This document shows, piece by piece, positions 18,238 to 26,750 of a stretch of 64,000 nucleotides of DNA. The stretch covers positions 682,001 through 746,000 of the forward strand of contig NZ_BNAY01000002.1 of NCBI RefSeq assembly GCF_014654365.1. The letters run 5' to 3'. Source of the stretch: Amycolatopsis oliviviridis (GTDB taxonomy: Bacteria > Actinomycetota > Actinomycetes > Mycobacteriales > Pseudonocardiaceae). The notes under the pieces were generated by a model. It searched no databases, was not told where the DNA came from, and was given only the letters and a program-made list of their open reading frames with translations. The translations under genes and the position numbers were made by a program. Within the stretch, counting starts at the first letter, position 1; every line of letters starts with the position of its first letter.

Positions 18238-19170
18238 TCACGCTAGCTTCTCGGCCACGTACTTCGCGGCCTCCGCGAGCAACGCCTGGTCGTACGGAGC
18301 GTCTTTCGCCGCCTTGCTGGACATGACGGCCAGGACGATCGGTGCCTTGCCCGGCGGCCACACGACGGCGATGTCGTTCAGCGTTCCGTAGTCACCGGTC
18401 CCGGTCTTGTCGGCGATGGTCCAGCCGGGCGGCAGGCCCGCGCGGATCCGTTCGGCGCCGGTGGCGTTGCGCTGGAGCAGATCGCGGAGGAAGTCGCGTT
18501 TGCCGCTCTCCAGCGTGTCACCCAGCAGGATCCGCTGATAGTCGGTCCCGAACGCCCGCGGCGTGGTGGTGTCGCGCGGATCGCCCGGGGTGGCCTCGGT
18601 GATCAGCGGTTCGATCCGGTCCATGCGCGTGACGGTGTCGCCGAGGCCGCGGGTGAACGCCGTCAGTTCGGCGGGGCCGCCCAGATCCCGCAGCAGCAGG
18701 TTGCCCGCCGTGCCGTCGCTGTACCGGATGGCGGCGTCGCACAGCTGGCGGATCGTCATCCCGGTCGCCACGTGCTGTCCGGTGACCGGGGCGTGCTTCA
18801 TCAGGTCGTCCCGGGAGTAGCTGACCCGGGTTTCCAGGTGTGACAACGGATTGCGCTGCAGGACCGCGGCGGCCGCGACCCCTTTGAACGTCGAGCAGAA
18901 CGCGAACCGCTCGTCCGCGCGGTGCTCGATCGTGCCACCGCCCCCGGTGTCGAGTGCGTACACGCCGAGCCTCGCGTCGAACTTCTTCTCCAGCTCCAGC
19001 AACCGATCGTGGAACTGCCGGGTGGACGACGGCGGCGGTGGCGGCGGCGGTGGCGGCACGGGGTCGGACGACGGCGGCGGCGAGGTCGCGCGGGTGCAGG
19101 CGGCCAGCGGCACGAGGACCGCCATCCCCAGAAGCGCACGACGGGTGACGGCCGGCCCCGGCGTAGTCAT
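18238..19170 (-). CDS. bla: Class A beta-lactamase, lipoprotein
   Basis: A 310-residue serine beta-lactamase. The export signal has RR (TRRALLGMAV) and a lipobox LAAC, so a Tat-type lipoprotein is likely, followed by a proline-rich linker. Active-site motifs are STFK (Ser70, Lys73), SDG in place of SDN, RIEPLITEATPGDPRDTTTP containing Glu166, and DKTGTGDYG (Lys234). SDG also occurs in mycobacterial BlaC. The position equivalent to Asn170 is Thr (EPLIT instead of EPELN), which may alter deacylation. Substrate range unknown. Confidence 0.93.
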   Translation of the reverse strand: MTTPGPAVTRRALLGMAVLVPLAACTRATSPPPSSDPVPPPPPPPPPSSTRQFHDRLLELEKKFDARLGVYALDTGGGGTIEHRADERFAFCSTFKGVAAAAVLQRNPLSHLETRVSYSRDDLMKHAPVTGQHVATGMTIRQLCDAAIRYSDGTAGNLLLRDLGGPAELTAFTRGLGDTVTRMDRIEPLITEATPGDPRDTTTPRAFGTDYQRILLGDTLESGKRDFLRDLLQRNATGAERIRAGLPPGWTIADKTGTGDYGTLNDIAVVWPPGKAPIVLAVMSSKAAKDAPYDQALLAEAAKYVAEKLA

Positions 19171-19302
19171 CGTGATCCCTCCCCCTGATCACTTCGAACA
19201 TAGCAACTTCTCCACGCCGGCCGGATCGGCCAAGCGGCCGAGGACCGCGCCCCGCTCGGACACGGGAGTGTGCCTTCCCCCACTCGACCGGGCCACCAAC
19301 CT

Positions 19303-19320
19303 GGTTACCGACGGGTAACC
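19303..19320. promoter_or_regulatory. Candidate operator upstream of fadA
   Basis: A perfect palindrome GGTTACCGACGGGTAACC (7-bp arms, 4-bp centre) lies 44 bp before the thiolase start and just upstream of a possible -10 (TAGGGT, 19326-19331). The position suits a repressor overlapping the promoter, for example a TetR- or GntR-type fatty-acid regulator. The regulator is not in this window. Confidence 0.5.
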
Positions 19321-19364
19321 GGGGCTAGGGTGCGGTCAGGACTACCTCTACTTCAGGAGCATTC

Positions 19365-20597
19365 GTGGCCGCAGGAGCAACACCGCTCGCGCCGAACGCG
19401 CGGTCGGTACGCAATGTCGCCTTCGTCGAAGGGGTGCGAACGCCCTTCGGCAAGGCAGGCGAAAAGGGCATGTACGCCGGCACCCGTGCCGACGACCTCG
19501 TCGTCAACGCCATCCGTGAACTGCTGCGCCGGCACCCTGAGCTGCCGCCGGAGCGCGTCGACGAGGTGGCGATCGCCGCCACCACCCAGATCGGGGACCA
19601 GGGCCTGACCATCGGCCGCACCGCCGCGCTGCTCGCGGGCCTGCCGAAGTCGGTGCCCGGATTCGCGCTGGACCGGATGTGCGCGGGCGCGATGACCGCG
19701 GTCACCACGACCGCGAGCGGGATCGGTTTCGGCGCTTACGACATCGCCATCGCCGGCGGCGTCGAGCACATGGGCCGCCACCCGATGGGCGAGGGCGTGG
19801 ACCCGAACCCGCGCATCATCGCCGACAAGCTGGTCGACCCGACGGCACTCGTCATGGGCCAGACCGCGGAGAACCTGCACGACCGGTTCCCGGCGATCAC
19901 CAAGCAGCGCACCGACGCCTTCGCCGCGCGCAGCCAGGAGAAGTACGCCGAGGCCGTGAAGACCGGCAAGATCGGCCCCGAGCTGGTCCCGGTCGCCACC
20001 CGCTCGAAGGAACTGGGCTGGGGTCTCGCTACCGAGGACGAGCCGCCGCGCCCGGGCACCACCGTCGAGCAGCTCGCCGGGCTGAAGACGCCGTTCCGCC
20101 CGCACGGCCGGATCACCGCGGGCAACGCGGCCGGTCTCAACGACGGCGCCACCGCGGCGCTGCTCGCCGACGAGGACACCGCCCGCGAACTCGGCCTGCC
20201 GATCGGCATGCGCCTGGTGGGCTACTCCTTCGCCGGTGTCGAGCCGGAGGTCATGGGCATCGGCCCGGTGCCCGCCACCGAGAAGCTGTTCGCGCGCACC
20301 GGCCTGTCGATCGACGACATCGGCCTGTTCGAGATCAACGAGGCGTTCGCCGTCCAGGTGCTCGCGTTCCTCGACCACTTCGGCATCGCCGACGACGATC
20401 CCCGCGTCAACCAGTGGGGCGGCGCGATCGCCTGCGGTCACCCGCTCGCGTCCTCCGGGGTCCGGCTGATGACGCAGCTTTCGCGTCAGTTCGCCGAGCG
20501 CCCCGACGTGCGCTACGGCCTGACCACCATGTGCATCGGCATCGGCATGGGCGGCACCGTCATTTGGGAGAACCCGGCGTTCGAGGGGGCCAAGTAG
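19365..20597 (+). CDS. fadA: Acetyl-CoA acyltransferase (thiolase) of a FadAB pair
   Basis: A 410-residue thiolase that cleaves 3-ketoacyl-CoA in beta-oxidation. The acylated Cys is in ALDRMCAGAMTAV, the catalytic His in AIACGHPLASSGVR and the second Cys in GLTTMCIGIGMGGT. The Asn-Glu motif is in LFEINEAFAVQVL. GTG is the start, with CAGGAG upstream. It is followed after 2 bp by fadB, so the two probably form the trifunctional-type complex known in mycobacteria. A palindromic operator precedes it. Confidence 0.93.
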   Translation: MAAGATPLAPNARSVRNVAFVEGVRTPFGKAGEKGMYAGTRADDLVVNAIRELLRRHPELPPERVDEVAIAATTQIGDQGLTIGRTAALLAGLPKSVPGFALDRMCAGAMTAVTTTASGIGFGAYDIAIAGGVEHMGRHPMGEGVDPNPRIIADKLVDPTALVMGQTAENLHDRFPAITKQRTDAFAARSQEKYAEAVKTGKIGPELVPVATRSKELGWGLATEDEPPRPGTTVEQLAGLKTPFRPHGRITAGNAAGLNDGATAALLADEDTARELGLPIGMRLVGYSFAGVEPEVMGIGPVPATEKLFARTGLSIDDIGLFEINEAFAVQVLAFLDHFGIADDDPRVNQWGGAIACGHPLASSGVRLMTQLSRQFAERPDVRYGLTTMCIGIGMGGTVIWENPAFEGAK

Positions 20598-20599
20598 CC

Positions 20600-22711
20600 A
20601 TGACTTTCACCGCTGAGCAGGCGAAAGCCGCCTTCCCCGACGAAGTCGTCACGAACGCGGTCACGCGTCTGGTGAAGGTGCCCGGGCTCGACAAGCCCGT
20701 CGCGCTGATCACCCTGGACAACGGCCACGACCACACCCGGCCGAACACCTTCGGCCCGCAGGGCCTGGTGAGCCTCAACGCCGCGATCGACACCGCCTTC
20801 GCCGCGGAGCCCCCCGCGATCGCGGTCACCGGCAAGCCGTTCATCTTCGCCGTCGGCGCCGACCTCTCCGGTGTCGAAGCGGTCGCGGATCCGGCGCTGG
20901 CGCGGGAGATCGCGCAGACCGGGCACGACGTCTTCCGGCGCCTCACCGAAACCGAGATCCCGACGTTCGGGTTCATCAACGGCGCGGTGATGGGCGGCGG
21001 GCTCGAACTCGCGCTCTCCTGCCACTACCGCACGCTTTCGGAGAACACCGCCGCGATCGCGTTCCCCGAGGTCTTCCTCGGCCTGTTCCCGGGCTGGGGC
21101 GGCACGCAGCTGCTGCCGAACCTGATCGGGCCGGACGCCGCGGTCACCGTGATCATCGAGAACGCGCTGGCGCAGAACAAGATGCTGAAGGTCGCGCAGG
21201 CGGCCGAGCTCGGCATCGTCGACGAGGTCTTCGGTTCGGCCGACTACCTCGAACAGTCCCTGCTGTGGCTGGCGAAGGTCGTCAACGGCGAGATCACCCC
21301 CGCCCGCCGCGAGATCGACCGCGGCGCGGGCTGGGACGCCGCGATCGGCCGCGCCAAGGCCATTGTGGACGGACGGACGAAGGGCGCGTCCCCCGGCGCG
21401 ACCAAGGCCGTCGAGCTGCTGGAGCTGGCCCGTGAGAACGACCTCGACCGCGGCTACGCGGCCGAGACCGACGGCCTCGCCGAACTGCTCATGGACGACA
21501 CGCTGCGCGCCGGGCTGTACTCGTTCAACCTGGTCAACAAGCGCGCCAAGCGGCCGGCGGGCGCGCCGGACAAGTCGTTGGCGCGCAAGGTGAACAAGGT
21601 CGGCATCGTCGGCGCGGGCCTGATGGCCAGCCAGATGGCGCTGCTGTTCGTCCGCCGCCTCAAGGTGCCCGTGGTGCTCACCGACGTCGACCAGGAGCGG
21701 GTCGACAAGGGTGTGTCCTATGTGCACGGTGAGATCGACAAGCTGCTGGCCAAGAAGCGGGTTTCGCCGGACGGCGCGAACCGGCTGAAGGCGCTCGTCA
21801 CCGGCTCGCTCGACAAGTCCGCCTTCGCCGACGCCGACTTCGTGATCGAGGCGGTGTTCGAGGAACTGGGCGTCAAGCAGAAGGTGTTCGCCGACCTGGA
21901 GAAGTACGTCTCCCCCGAGGCGATCCTGGCGACGAACACCTCGTCGCTTTCGATCACCGCGATGGCGTCGCAGCTGAAGCACCCCGAGCGCGTGGTCGGG
22001 TTCCACTTCTTCAACCCGGTCGCGGTCATGCCGCTGCTGGAGATCGTCCGCGCGGAGAAGACCGACGACGCCGCGCTGGCCACCGCGTTCGCGCTCGGCA
22101 AGCAGCTCAAGAAGTCGAGCGTGCTGGTCAAGGACGCGTCCGCGTTCGTGGTCAACCGGCTGCTGCTGCGGTTCCTCGGCGAGGTGCTGGTGACCGTCGA
22201 CGAGGGCACGCCCTTCGAGGTCGCGGACAAGGCGCTGGAGCCGCTGGGCCTGCCGATGACCCCGCTGACGCTGATGCAGCTGGTCGGCCCGGCGATCGCC
22301 TTGCACGTCGGGGAAACCCTGCACGGGGCGTTCCCGGACCGGTTCACCGTCAGCGAGAACCTCGACCGCTTCGTCAAGGCGGGCAAGAAGGGCGTCTGGC
22401 AGTGGGACGACAAGGGCAACGCCACCGTCGACCCGGAGGTGGACGAGCTCTGGCAGCGCGGCGACTCGCCGTCGACGTCCGAGCAGGTGCGTGATCGCGC
22501 GCTGGCCGCGATCGCCGAGGAGATCCGGATCATGCTCGACGAGGGCGTGGTCGCCGAGGCGCAGGACATCGACCTGTGCCTGATTCTCGGCGCGGGCTGG
22601 CCGTTCTGGCTGGGCGGCATCACGCCGTACCTGGACCGGGCGGGCGTGTCCGAGAAGGTCAACGGCAAGTCGTTCCTGGCCCCGGGTGTGGCGAGCGTGC
22701 CGCTCTCCTGA
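20600..22711 (+). CDS. fadB: Fatty oxidation alpha subunit: enoyl-CoA hydratase / 3-hydroxyacyl-CoA dehydrogenase
   Basis: A 703-residue bifunctional beta-oxidation enzyme. The enoyl-CoA hydratase domain (1-300) shows the oxyanion-hole sequence FAVGADLSGVE and the Glu-bearing GAVMGGGLELALSCHYR. The dehydrogenase domain starts near 330 with the NAD-binding KVGIVGAGLMASQMALLFV, contains ATNTSSLSITAMA, and HFFNPVAVMPLLEIV with its catalytic His. A C-terminal dimerisation domain follows (PLGLPMTPLTLMQLVG). ATG lies 2 bp after the fadA stop, and a strong terminator follows. Confidence 0.94.
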   Translation: MTFTAEQAKAAFPDEVVTNAVTRLVKVPGLDKPVALITLDNGHDHTRPNTFGPQGLVSLNAAIDTAFAAEPPAIAVTGKPFIFAVGADLSGVEAVADPALAREIAQTGHDVFRRLTETEIPTFGFINGAVMGGGLELALSCHYRTLSENTAAIAFPEVFLGLFPGWGGTQLLPNLIGPDAAVTVIIENALAQNKMLKVAQAAELGIVDEVFGSADYLEQSLLWLAKVVNGEITPARREIDRGAGWDAAIGRAKAIVDGRTKGASPGATKAVELLELARENDLDRGYAAETDGLAELLMDDTLRAGLYSFNLVNKRAKRPAGAPDKSLARKVNKVGIVGAGLMASQMALLFVRRLKVPVVLTDVDQERVDKGVSYVHGEIDKLLAKKRVSPDGANRLKALVTGSLDKSAFADADFVIEAVFEELGVKQKVFADLEKYVSPEAILATNTSSLSITAMASQLKHPERVVGFHFFNPVAVMPLLEIVRAEKTDDAALATAFALGKQLKKSSVLVKDASAFVVNRLLLRFLGEVLVTVDEGTPFEVADKALEPLGLPMTPLTLMQLVGPAIALHVGETLHGAFPDRFTVSENLDRFVKAGKKGVWQWDDKGNATVDPEVDELWQRGDSPSTSEQVRDRALAAIAEEIRIMLDEGVVAEAQDIDLCLILGAGWPFWLGGITPYLDRAGVSEKVNGKSFLAPGVASVPLS

Positions 22712-22718
22712 GCCCTGC

Positions 22719-22775
22719 GCACAAGGCCACCGTCGGCGATCCCCCGATCGCCGACGGTGGCCTTGTGCGTTTTTC
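22719..22775 (+). terminator. Intrinsic terminator of fadAB
   Basis: Perfect 23-nt arms (22719-22741 and 22746-22768) beginning GCACAAGGCCACCGTCGGCG, a 4-nt C loop, then GTTTTT. The stem begins 8 bp after the fadB stop. Confidence 0.95.
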
Positions 22776-22874
22776 GTGAGTTTTGTGGCGCCGTCCTGCG
22801 ATTTCCGGAACACTCGGCCTACGCCTGGTTTCCCAGGCACTGGGGAAGACTGAAGAGAACTGGGAGGAAACCCG

Positions 22875-22904
22875 ATGAAGAAGATCGCCAACCGGGACTT
22901 CTAG
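22875..22904 (+). CDS. Nine-codon mini-ORF MKKIANRDF with its own SD and terminator
   Basis: ATG AAG AAG ATC GCC AAC CGG GAC TTC TAG is preceded by a strong Shine-Dalgarno GGGAGGAAA, 5 nt before the ATG. A GC-rich hairpin starts 8 bp after the stop. It lies between the fadB terminator and the PHP-domain gene, so it looks like a self-contained unit or an attenuating leader. The preferred GC-ending codons fit the host. The peptide has no family I recognise. It could be a regulatory leader peptide, a bioactive mini-peptide or a chance frame; the strong signals on both sides favour real translation. Confidence 0.45.
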   Translation: MKKIANRDF

Positions 22905-22911
22905 CCGGGAG

Positions 22912-22949
22912 GCCCGGCTCCCCTGCCATCCTCCGGGGAGCCGGGCTTT
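22912..22949 (+). terminator. Hairpin after the mini-ORF
   Basis: Perfect 12-bp stem GCCCGGCTCCCC / GGGGAGCCGGGC (22912-22923 and 22935-22946) with an 11-nt loop, then TTTC. Probable terminator or attenuator 118 bp upstream of the PHP-domain gene. Confidence 0.7.
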
Positions 22950-23067
22950 CAGCGTTTCACCCTGAGCGACCGGCGGGACGCTCTGGGTCTTCTTCCACAG
23001 GGACGATCATCACACGGCGCCGTTCGTTGGCCGTCCGGACATCGCCCGTTCAGCGAGGCTCTTTAGC

Positions 23068-24690
23068 GTGCGGCCGGTGAACAGCGAAAAACCGGGCGTG
23101 GACCGCCGCGGATTCCTCAAGCGCGCGGGCCTCGTCTCCGCCGCGGCCGCGGGTGCGCCGCTCGCCGCCGCCGCGCCGGCGGAAGCCCTCGATCTGAACC
23201 TCGACCTCGATCTCGGCATCGATCTCTCCTGGCTCTTCGGCCGGGACCGCTACCAGTGGCTGGTGGGCGATCACCACATCCACACGCAGTACTCCTACGA
23301 CGCGATGTACACAGTGGACGGAATCGCCGACGGCGCCCGGCGCCACGGGGCGGACTGGGCGGTGATCACCGATCACGGCCACGCGTCGCACGAGAAGTCG
23401 TCGGTGGAGCGGACGAACGCCGCGATCCGGGCGGCGCAGCGCGAACACCGTGATCTCCTGCTGTGGCAGGGCATGGAGTGGAACGTGCCGGGCGCCGAGC
23501 ACGCGACCCTGTTCTTCCAGGCGGGCGCGGACCAGGCCGCGAAGCTGCGCGAGTTCGAGCGGGCCTTCGACTGGCGGCTGACCGGGACCGAACCGGGCAC
23601 GCCGGACAACGAGGCGCTGGCCGTCAAGGCGATCCGCTGGCTGGCCGCCGAAGAGCGGGCCCGCCGGATCCACGCGCCGGTGGTGGTGATCAACCATCCG
23701 CTGCGCAACGGCCGGGTCGCACCGCACGAGATCCGCGCGCTGCGCGACGCCGCGCCTGGCATCGTCATCGGCATGGAGGGCGCGCCGGGAGCGCAGGCCG
23801 ACGGCTTCCCGAAGCCGCTCGGAAGCGGCGGTGGCGCGCGCGGCGGGTACGGCAACTCCCCCGGTTCGAACTCGTGGCCGGGCTTCCCGGCGTCGGCCTA
23901 CCGCACCTACGGCGGGTTCGACTGGAGCACCGCGACCGTCGGCGGGCTCTGGGATTCGCTGCTGGCCGAAGGAAAGCCGTGGTGGATCACCAGCAACTCC
24001 GACTCGCACTACAACCGCGGCGACACCCTCGTCCGACCGGGCGTCCCCGACGGCTACTACGACGAGCACGGCAGCTACCCGGACCCGATCGACACCGGTG
24101 TTCCGCAGACCCTGCCCCCGTACGCGGACTTCGCGCCCGCCGAGTTCAGCCGGACCGTCGTCGGTGTGACCCGCCGAAGCCACGAAGGCGTGTTGGAAGG
24201 CCTGCGCGCGGGACGGGTCTGGGTGGTGCACGGCGGGCTCGCGCAGGAACTGGAGTTCGGCGCGTACAGCGGCTGGAGCTCGGCCACGATGGGCGGCAGG
24301 CTCCGGGTCCGGCGCGGGGACGACGTCACGATCGTCGTCTCGGCGAAGCTGGCGGCCCGCCCCAACGGCGGCGGCTCGATCCCCCGCCTCGCACGGCTCG
24401 ACCTCGTGTCCGGTCCGGTGACCGGCCCGGCCGCCGACCGTGACGCGCAGACCGCCCCGGGCACGCGGGTGGTCCGCTCCTTCGAACCGCGCTGGGCACC
24501 GGGGCGGCGGGTCGCCTTCCGGCACACCTTCCGTAACGTGCGCGAGCCGTTCTTCGTGCGGACGCGCGGGACGGACGGCCGGAAGCACGTGCCCGGCGGG
24601 ATCGAGCCGAGCGCGGACGTGATCGGGCAGTCGAACCCGTTCGAAGACCTGTGGCTGTACGGGAACCCGATCTTCGTGGACGTGCGGTAG
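23068..24690 (+). CDS. Tat-exported PHP-domain metallohydrolase
   Basis: A 540-residue secreted protein. A twin-arginine signal DRRGFLKRAGLVSAAAAG is followed by an Ala-rich segment ending AEA. The PHP-type metal site is visible in GDHHIHTQYSYDAMYTVDG, VITDHGHASHEK, VVVINHPLRNG and TSNSDSHYNRGD, giving multiple His/Asp ligands as in PHP phosphoesterases. The last 120 residues form a beta-rich domain. GTG 23068 is the first start; GTG 23077 is also possible. The substrate is not known; an extracellular phosphoester is an inference. It faces the aldo/keto reductase gene across a 26-bp-arm hairpin. Confidence 0.82.
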   Translation: MRPVNSEKPGVDRRGFLKRAGLVSAAAAGAPLAAAAPAEALDLNLDLDLGIDLSWLFGRDRYQWLVGDHHIHTQYSYDAMYTVDGIADGARRHGADWAVITDHGHASHEKSSVERTNAAIRAAQREHRDLLLWQGMEWNVPGAEHATLFFQAGADQAAKLREFERAFDWRLTGTEPGTPDNEALAVKAIRWLAAEERARRIHAPVVVINHPLRNGRVAPHEIRALRDAAPGIVIGMEGAPGAQADGFPKPLGSGGGARGGYGNSPGSNSWPGFPASAYRTYGGFDWSTATVGGLWDSLLAEGKPWWITSNSDSHYNRGDTLVRPGVPDGYYDEHGSYPDPIDTGVPQTLPPYADFAPAEFSRTVVGVTRRSHEGVLEGLRAGRVWVVHGGLAQELEFGAYSGWSSATMGGRLRVRRGDDVTIVVSAKLAARPNGGGSIPRLARLDLVSGPVTGPAADRDAQTAPGTRVVRSFEPRWAPGRRVAFRHTFRNVREPFFVRTRGTDGRKHVPGGIEPSADVIGQSNPFEDLWLYGNPIFVDVR

Positions 24691-24703
24691 CCGTCTCTCG
24701 CGG

Positions 24704-24760
24704 ATGTCATGAAAGGGCCTTTCAGGACGTTTTTCGTCCTGAAAGGCCCTTTCATGACAT
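24704..24760. repeat. Perfect 26-bp inverted repeat, ATGAAAGG-type hairpin
   Basis: Arms 24704-24729 and 24735-24760 are fully complementary around a TTTTT loop. The outer half reads ATGTCATGAAAGGGCCTTTC. It separates the PHP gene from the converging aldo/keto reductase and ends 11 bp from the reductase stop, so it could block transcription from both sides. Confidence 0.9.
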
Positions 24761-24771
24761 TTCCGGAAGCC

Positions 24772-25596
24772 CTACGCGCCCAGCCTGTCCGGATCCGGGC
24801 CCAGCCGCTTCCCCTGCTCCAGGGTCGCGATCGCGGCGGTGTCGTGCGCGTCGAGCGCGAAGTCGAAGACGTCGATGTTCGCTTTGATCCGTTCCGGCGT
24901 GACGGACTTCGGGATCACCAGGTGGTTCATCTCGATGTGCCAGCGCAGCACGACCTGCGCCGGCGTCTTGCCGTGCTTCTCCGCGATCGTGGTGATCTTC
25001 TCATCGGCGAGCAGCTCCCCGCCGCGCGCCAGCGGGCCCCACGCCTCGGTGGCGATCCCGTGCTTTTCGTGGAACTCCCGCAGCAGCGGCTGCTGCAGCC
25101 ACGGGTGGCACTCGATCTGGTTCACCGCGGGGACGGTCCCGGTCTCCTCGATCAGCCGTTCCAGATGCGGGATCTGGAAGTTCGAGACGCCGATGGCCTT
25201 CGCCCGGCCGCCGGAGGCGATCTTTTCCAGCGCCCGCCACGTTTCCACGTATTTGTCCTGCGACGGCAGCGGCCAGTGGATCAGGTACAGGTCGACGTAC
25301 TCGAGGCCGAGTTCCTCCAGGCTCGTGTCGAAGGCGCGCAAGGCCGAGTCGTAGCCGTGCTCGGTGTTCCACAGTTTCGTGGTGACGAACAGTTCCTCGC
25401 GCGGCAGTCCACTGGTGCGGACGGCATCGCCGACGCCGCGTTCGTTGGCGTAGAGGGTCGCCGTGTCGATGGCGCGGTAGCCCGCCTCGATGGCGGTGCG
25501 GATCGCGCCGGCGACCACGTCGTCGCCGATCTTGTACACCCCGAACCCGAGCTGGGGCAGGGACGTTCCGTTGTTCAGCCGAATACCGGTCACCAT
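24772..25596 (-). CDS. Aldo/keto reductase
   Basis: A 274-residue NADPH-dependent aldo/keto reductase with the (beta/alpha)8 fold. The catalytic tetrad is in place: Asp and Tyr in RAIDTATLYANERGVG, Lys in ELFVTTKLWN, and His in YLIHWPLPSQ. The family signatures AKAIGVSNFQIPHLE and the C-terminal IPKSVTPERIKANIDVF bind the cofactor. ATG 25596 is chosen; a longer open frame upstream is antisense noise inside the kinase gene. It lies 26 bp after the histidine kinase stop on the same strand. Physiological substrate unknown. Confidence 0.9.
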   Translation of the reverse strand: MVTGIRLNNGTSLPQLGFGVYKIGDDVVAGAIRTAIEAGYRAIDTATLYANERGVGDAVRTSGLPREELFVTTKLWNTEHGYDSALRAFDTSLEELGLEYVDLYLIHWPLPSQDKYVETWRALEKIASGGRAKAIGVSNFQIPHLERLIEETGTVPAVNQIECHPWLQQPLLREFHEKHGIATEAWGPLARGGELLADEKITTIAEKHGKTPAQVVLRWHIEMNHLVIPKSVTPERIKANIDVFDFALDAHDTAAIATLEQGKRLGPDPDRLGA

Positions 25597-25622
25597 GGTT
25601 GAACCGTAACCCCGGGGCCGGG

Positions 25623-26750
25623 TCAGGGCAGCGCGGGGAGGTGGACGGTCACCGAAAGACCGCCGCCCACAACGGGTTCCGCCGACACCGTGCCACCGTG
25701 GGCCTGGACCGCGGCCCGCACGATCGAGAGCCCCAGCCCGGCGCCGGTGCGGGCGGTCCTGGCGACGCCGGCGCGGCGGAACGGTTCGAACAGTTCTGGG
25801 ACGGCCGCCGGATCGAGCAGCCCGCCGGACGACCGCACCCGCAGCACCGACCACTGTGGACCAGCCTGCGTGACGACGTCCAGCCAGCCGCCGTCGACGT
25901 TGTGCCGCACGGCGTTCTCCAGCAGATTGCCCGCGATCCGTTCCAGCAGCGCGGGATCGCCGAACGTCGGCGCCCCCGGGGTCGCGAATTCGACGCGGAG
26001 GCCGCGTTTCTCCGCGTCCGGGCGCGCCGCGCGCCACGCGGTCGCGACGATCACCGCGAGATCGACCGGCTCCCGCGCGACCAGTCCCGCGCCGTCCGTG
26101 CGCGCGAGCAGCAGCAGCGAACCGACCAGCCGCTCGGCCCGCTCGGTCGCGTCACGGACGACACCGGCCATCCGGCGTAATTCGGCTTCGTCCGCGTGCT
26201 CGTCGGCCAGGGTGACGTCGAGTTCGGTGCGGATGACCGCGAGCGGTGTCCGCAATTCGTGACTGGCGTTCGCGACGAAGTGCCGTTGCGCGTCGAACGC
26301 GGCCTGCAGCCTGTCGAGCATGTCGTCGAAGGTCTCGGCCAGTTCGGCGAGTTCGTCCTTGGTGCGGACCTCGCCGATCCGCTCCCCCATCGATTCGATC
26401 GACAGGCGGCGCGCCGTCCCGGTGATCTCGCGCAGCGGCTGCAGGACCCGCGCGGTGAACGTCCACGCGAGGATCCCCGCCGCCAGCACGACGAAACAGA
26501 AGGCGACCGCGCCGAACAGCAGTACCCGGTTCCGGGCGTAGACCCGCAGGTGCTCGGTGACGGCGGAGGCGTCGACGTCGACGCCGTCGACCCGCACGGT
26601 GGTGCCCGGCGGCAGCTGCGGGACGGCGGAAACGGCGTCCCCGACCAGGTTCCAGGTCAGCCAGAGCAACAGGACACTGACCAGTGCCACCAGCCCGGTC
26701 GCGAGCAACGTGACCCGCGCGCGCAGGCTGCGGGCACCGGACAGGTTCAC
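25623..26750 (-). CDS. Two-component sensor histidine kinase
   Basis: A 375-residue membrane sensor kinase. Two membrane segments (about 14-36, LLATGLVALVSVLLLWL, and about 82-104) flank a short external loop. A HAMP domain follows, then the H-box FVANASHELRTPLAVIRTE, the N-box LLENAVRHN and the G-box GAGLGLSIVRAA. GTG start overlaps the regulator stop by 4 bp. It forms a pair with the regulator at 26747-27424. The signal is unknown; the small sensor loop suggests sensing in or near the membrane. Confidence 0.92.
   Translation of the reverse strand: MNLSGARSLRARVTLLATGLVALVSVLLLWLTWNLVGDAVSAVPQLPPGTTVRVDGVDVDASAVTEHLRVYARNRVLLFGAVAFCFVVLAAGILAWTFTARVLQPLREITGTARRLSIESMGERIGEVRTKDELAELAETFDDMLDRLQAAFDAQRHFVANASHELRTPLAVIRTELDVTLADEHADEAELRRMAGVVRDATERAERLVGSLLLLARTDGAGLVAREPVDLAVIVATAWRAARPDAEKRGLRVEFATPGAPTFGDPALLERIAGNLLENAVRHNVDGGWLDVVTQAGPQWSVLRVRSSGGLLDPAAVPELFEPFRRAGVARTARTGAGLGLSIVRAAVQAHGGTVSAEPVVGGGLSVTVHLPALP

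Noticed and set aside
20513..22891. 792-codon open frame antisense to fadB
   Set aside because: Lacks any family feature and mirrors third-position GC bias of the real gene.
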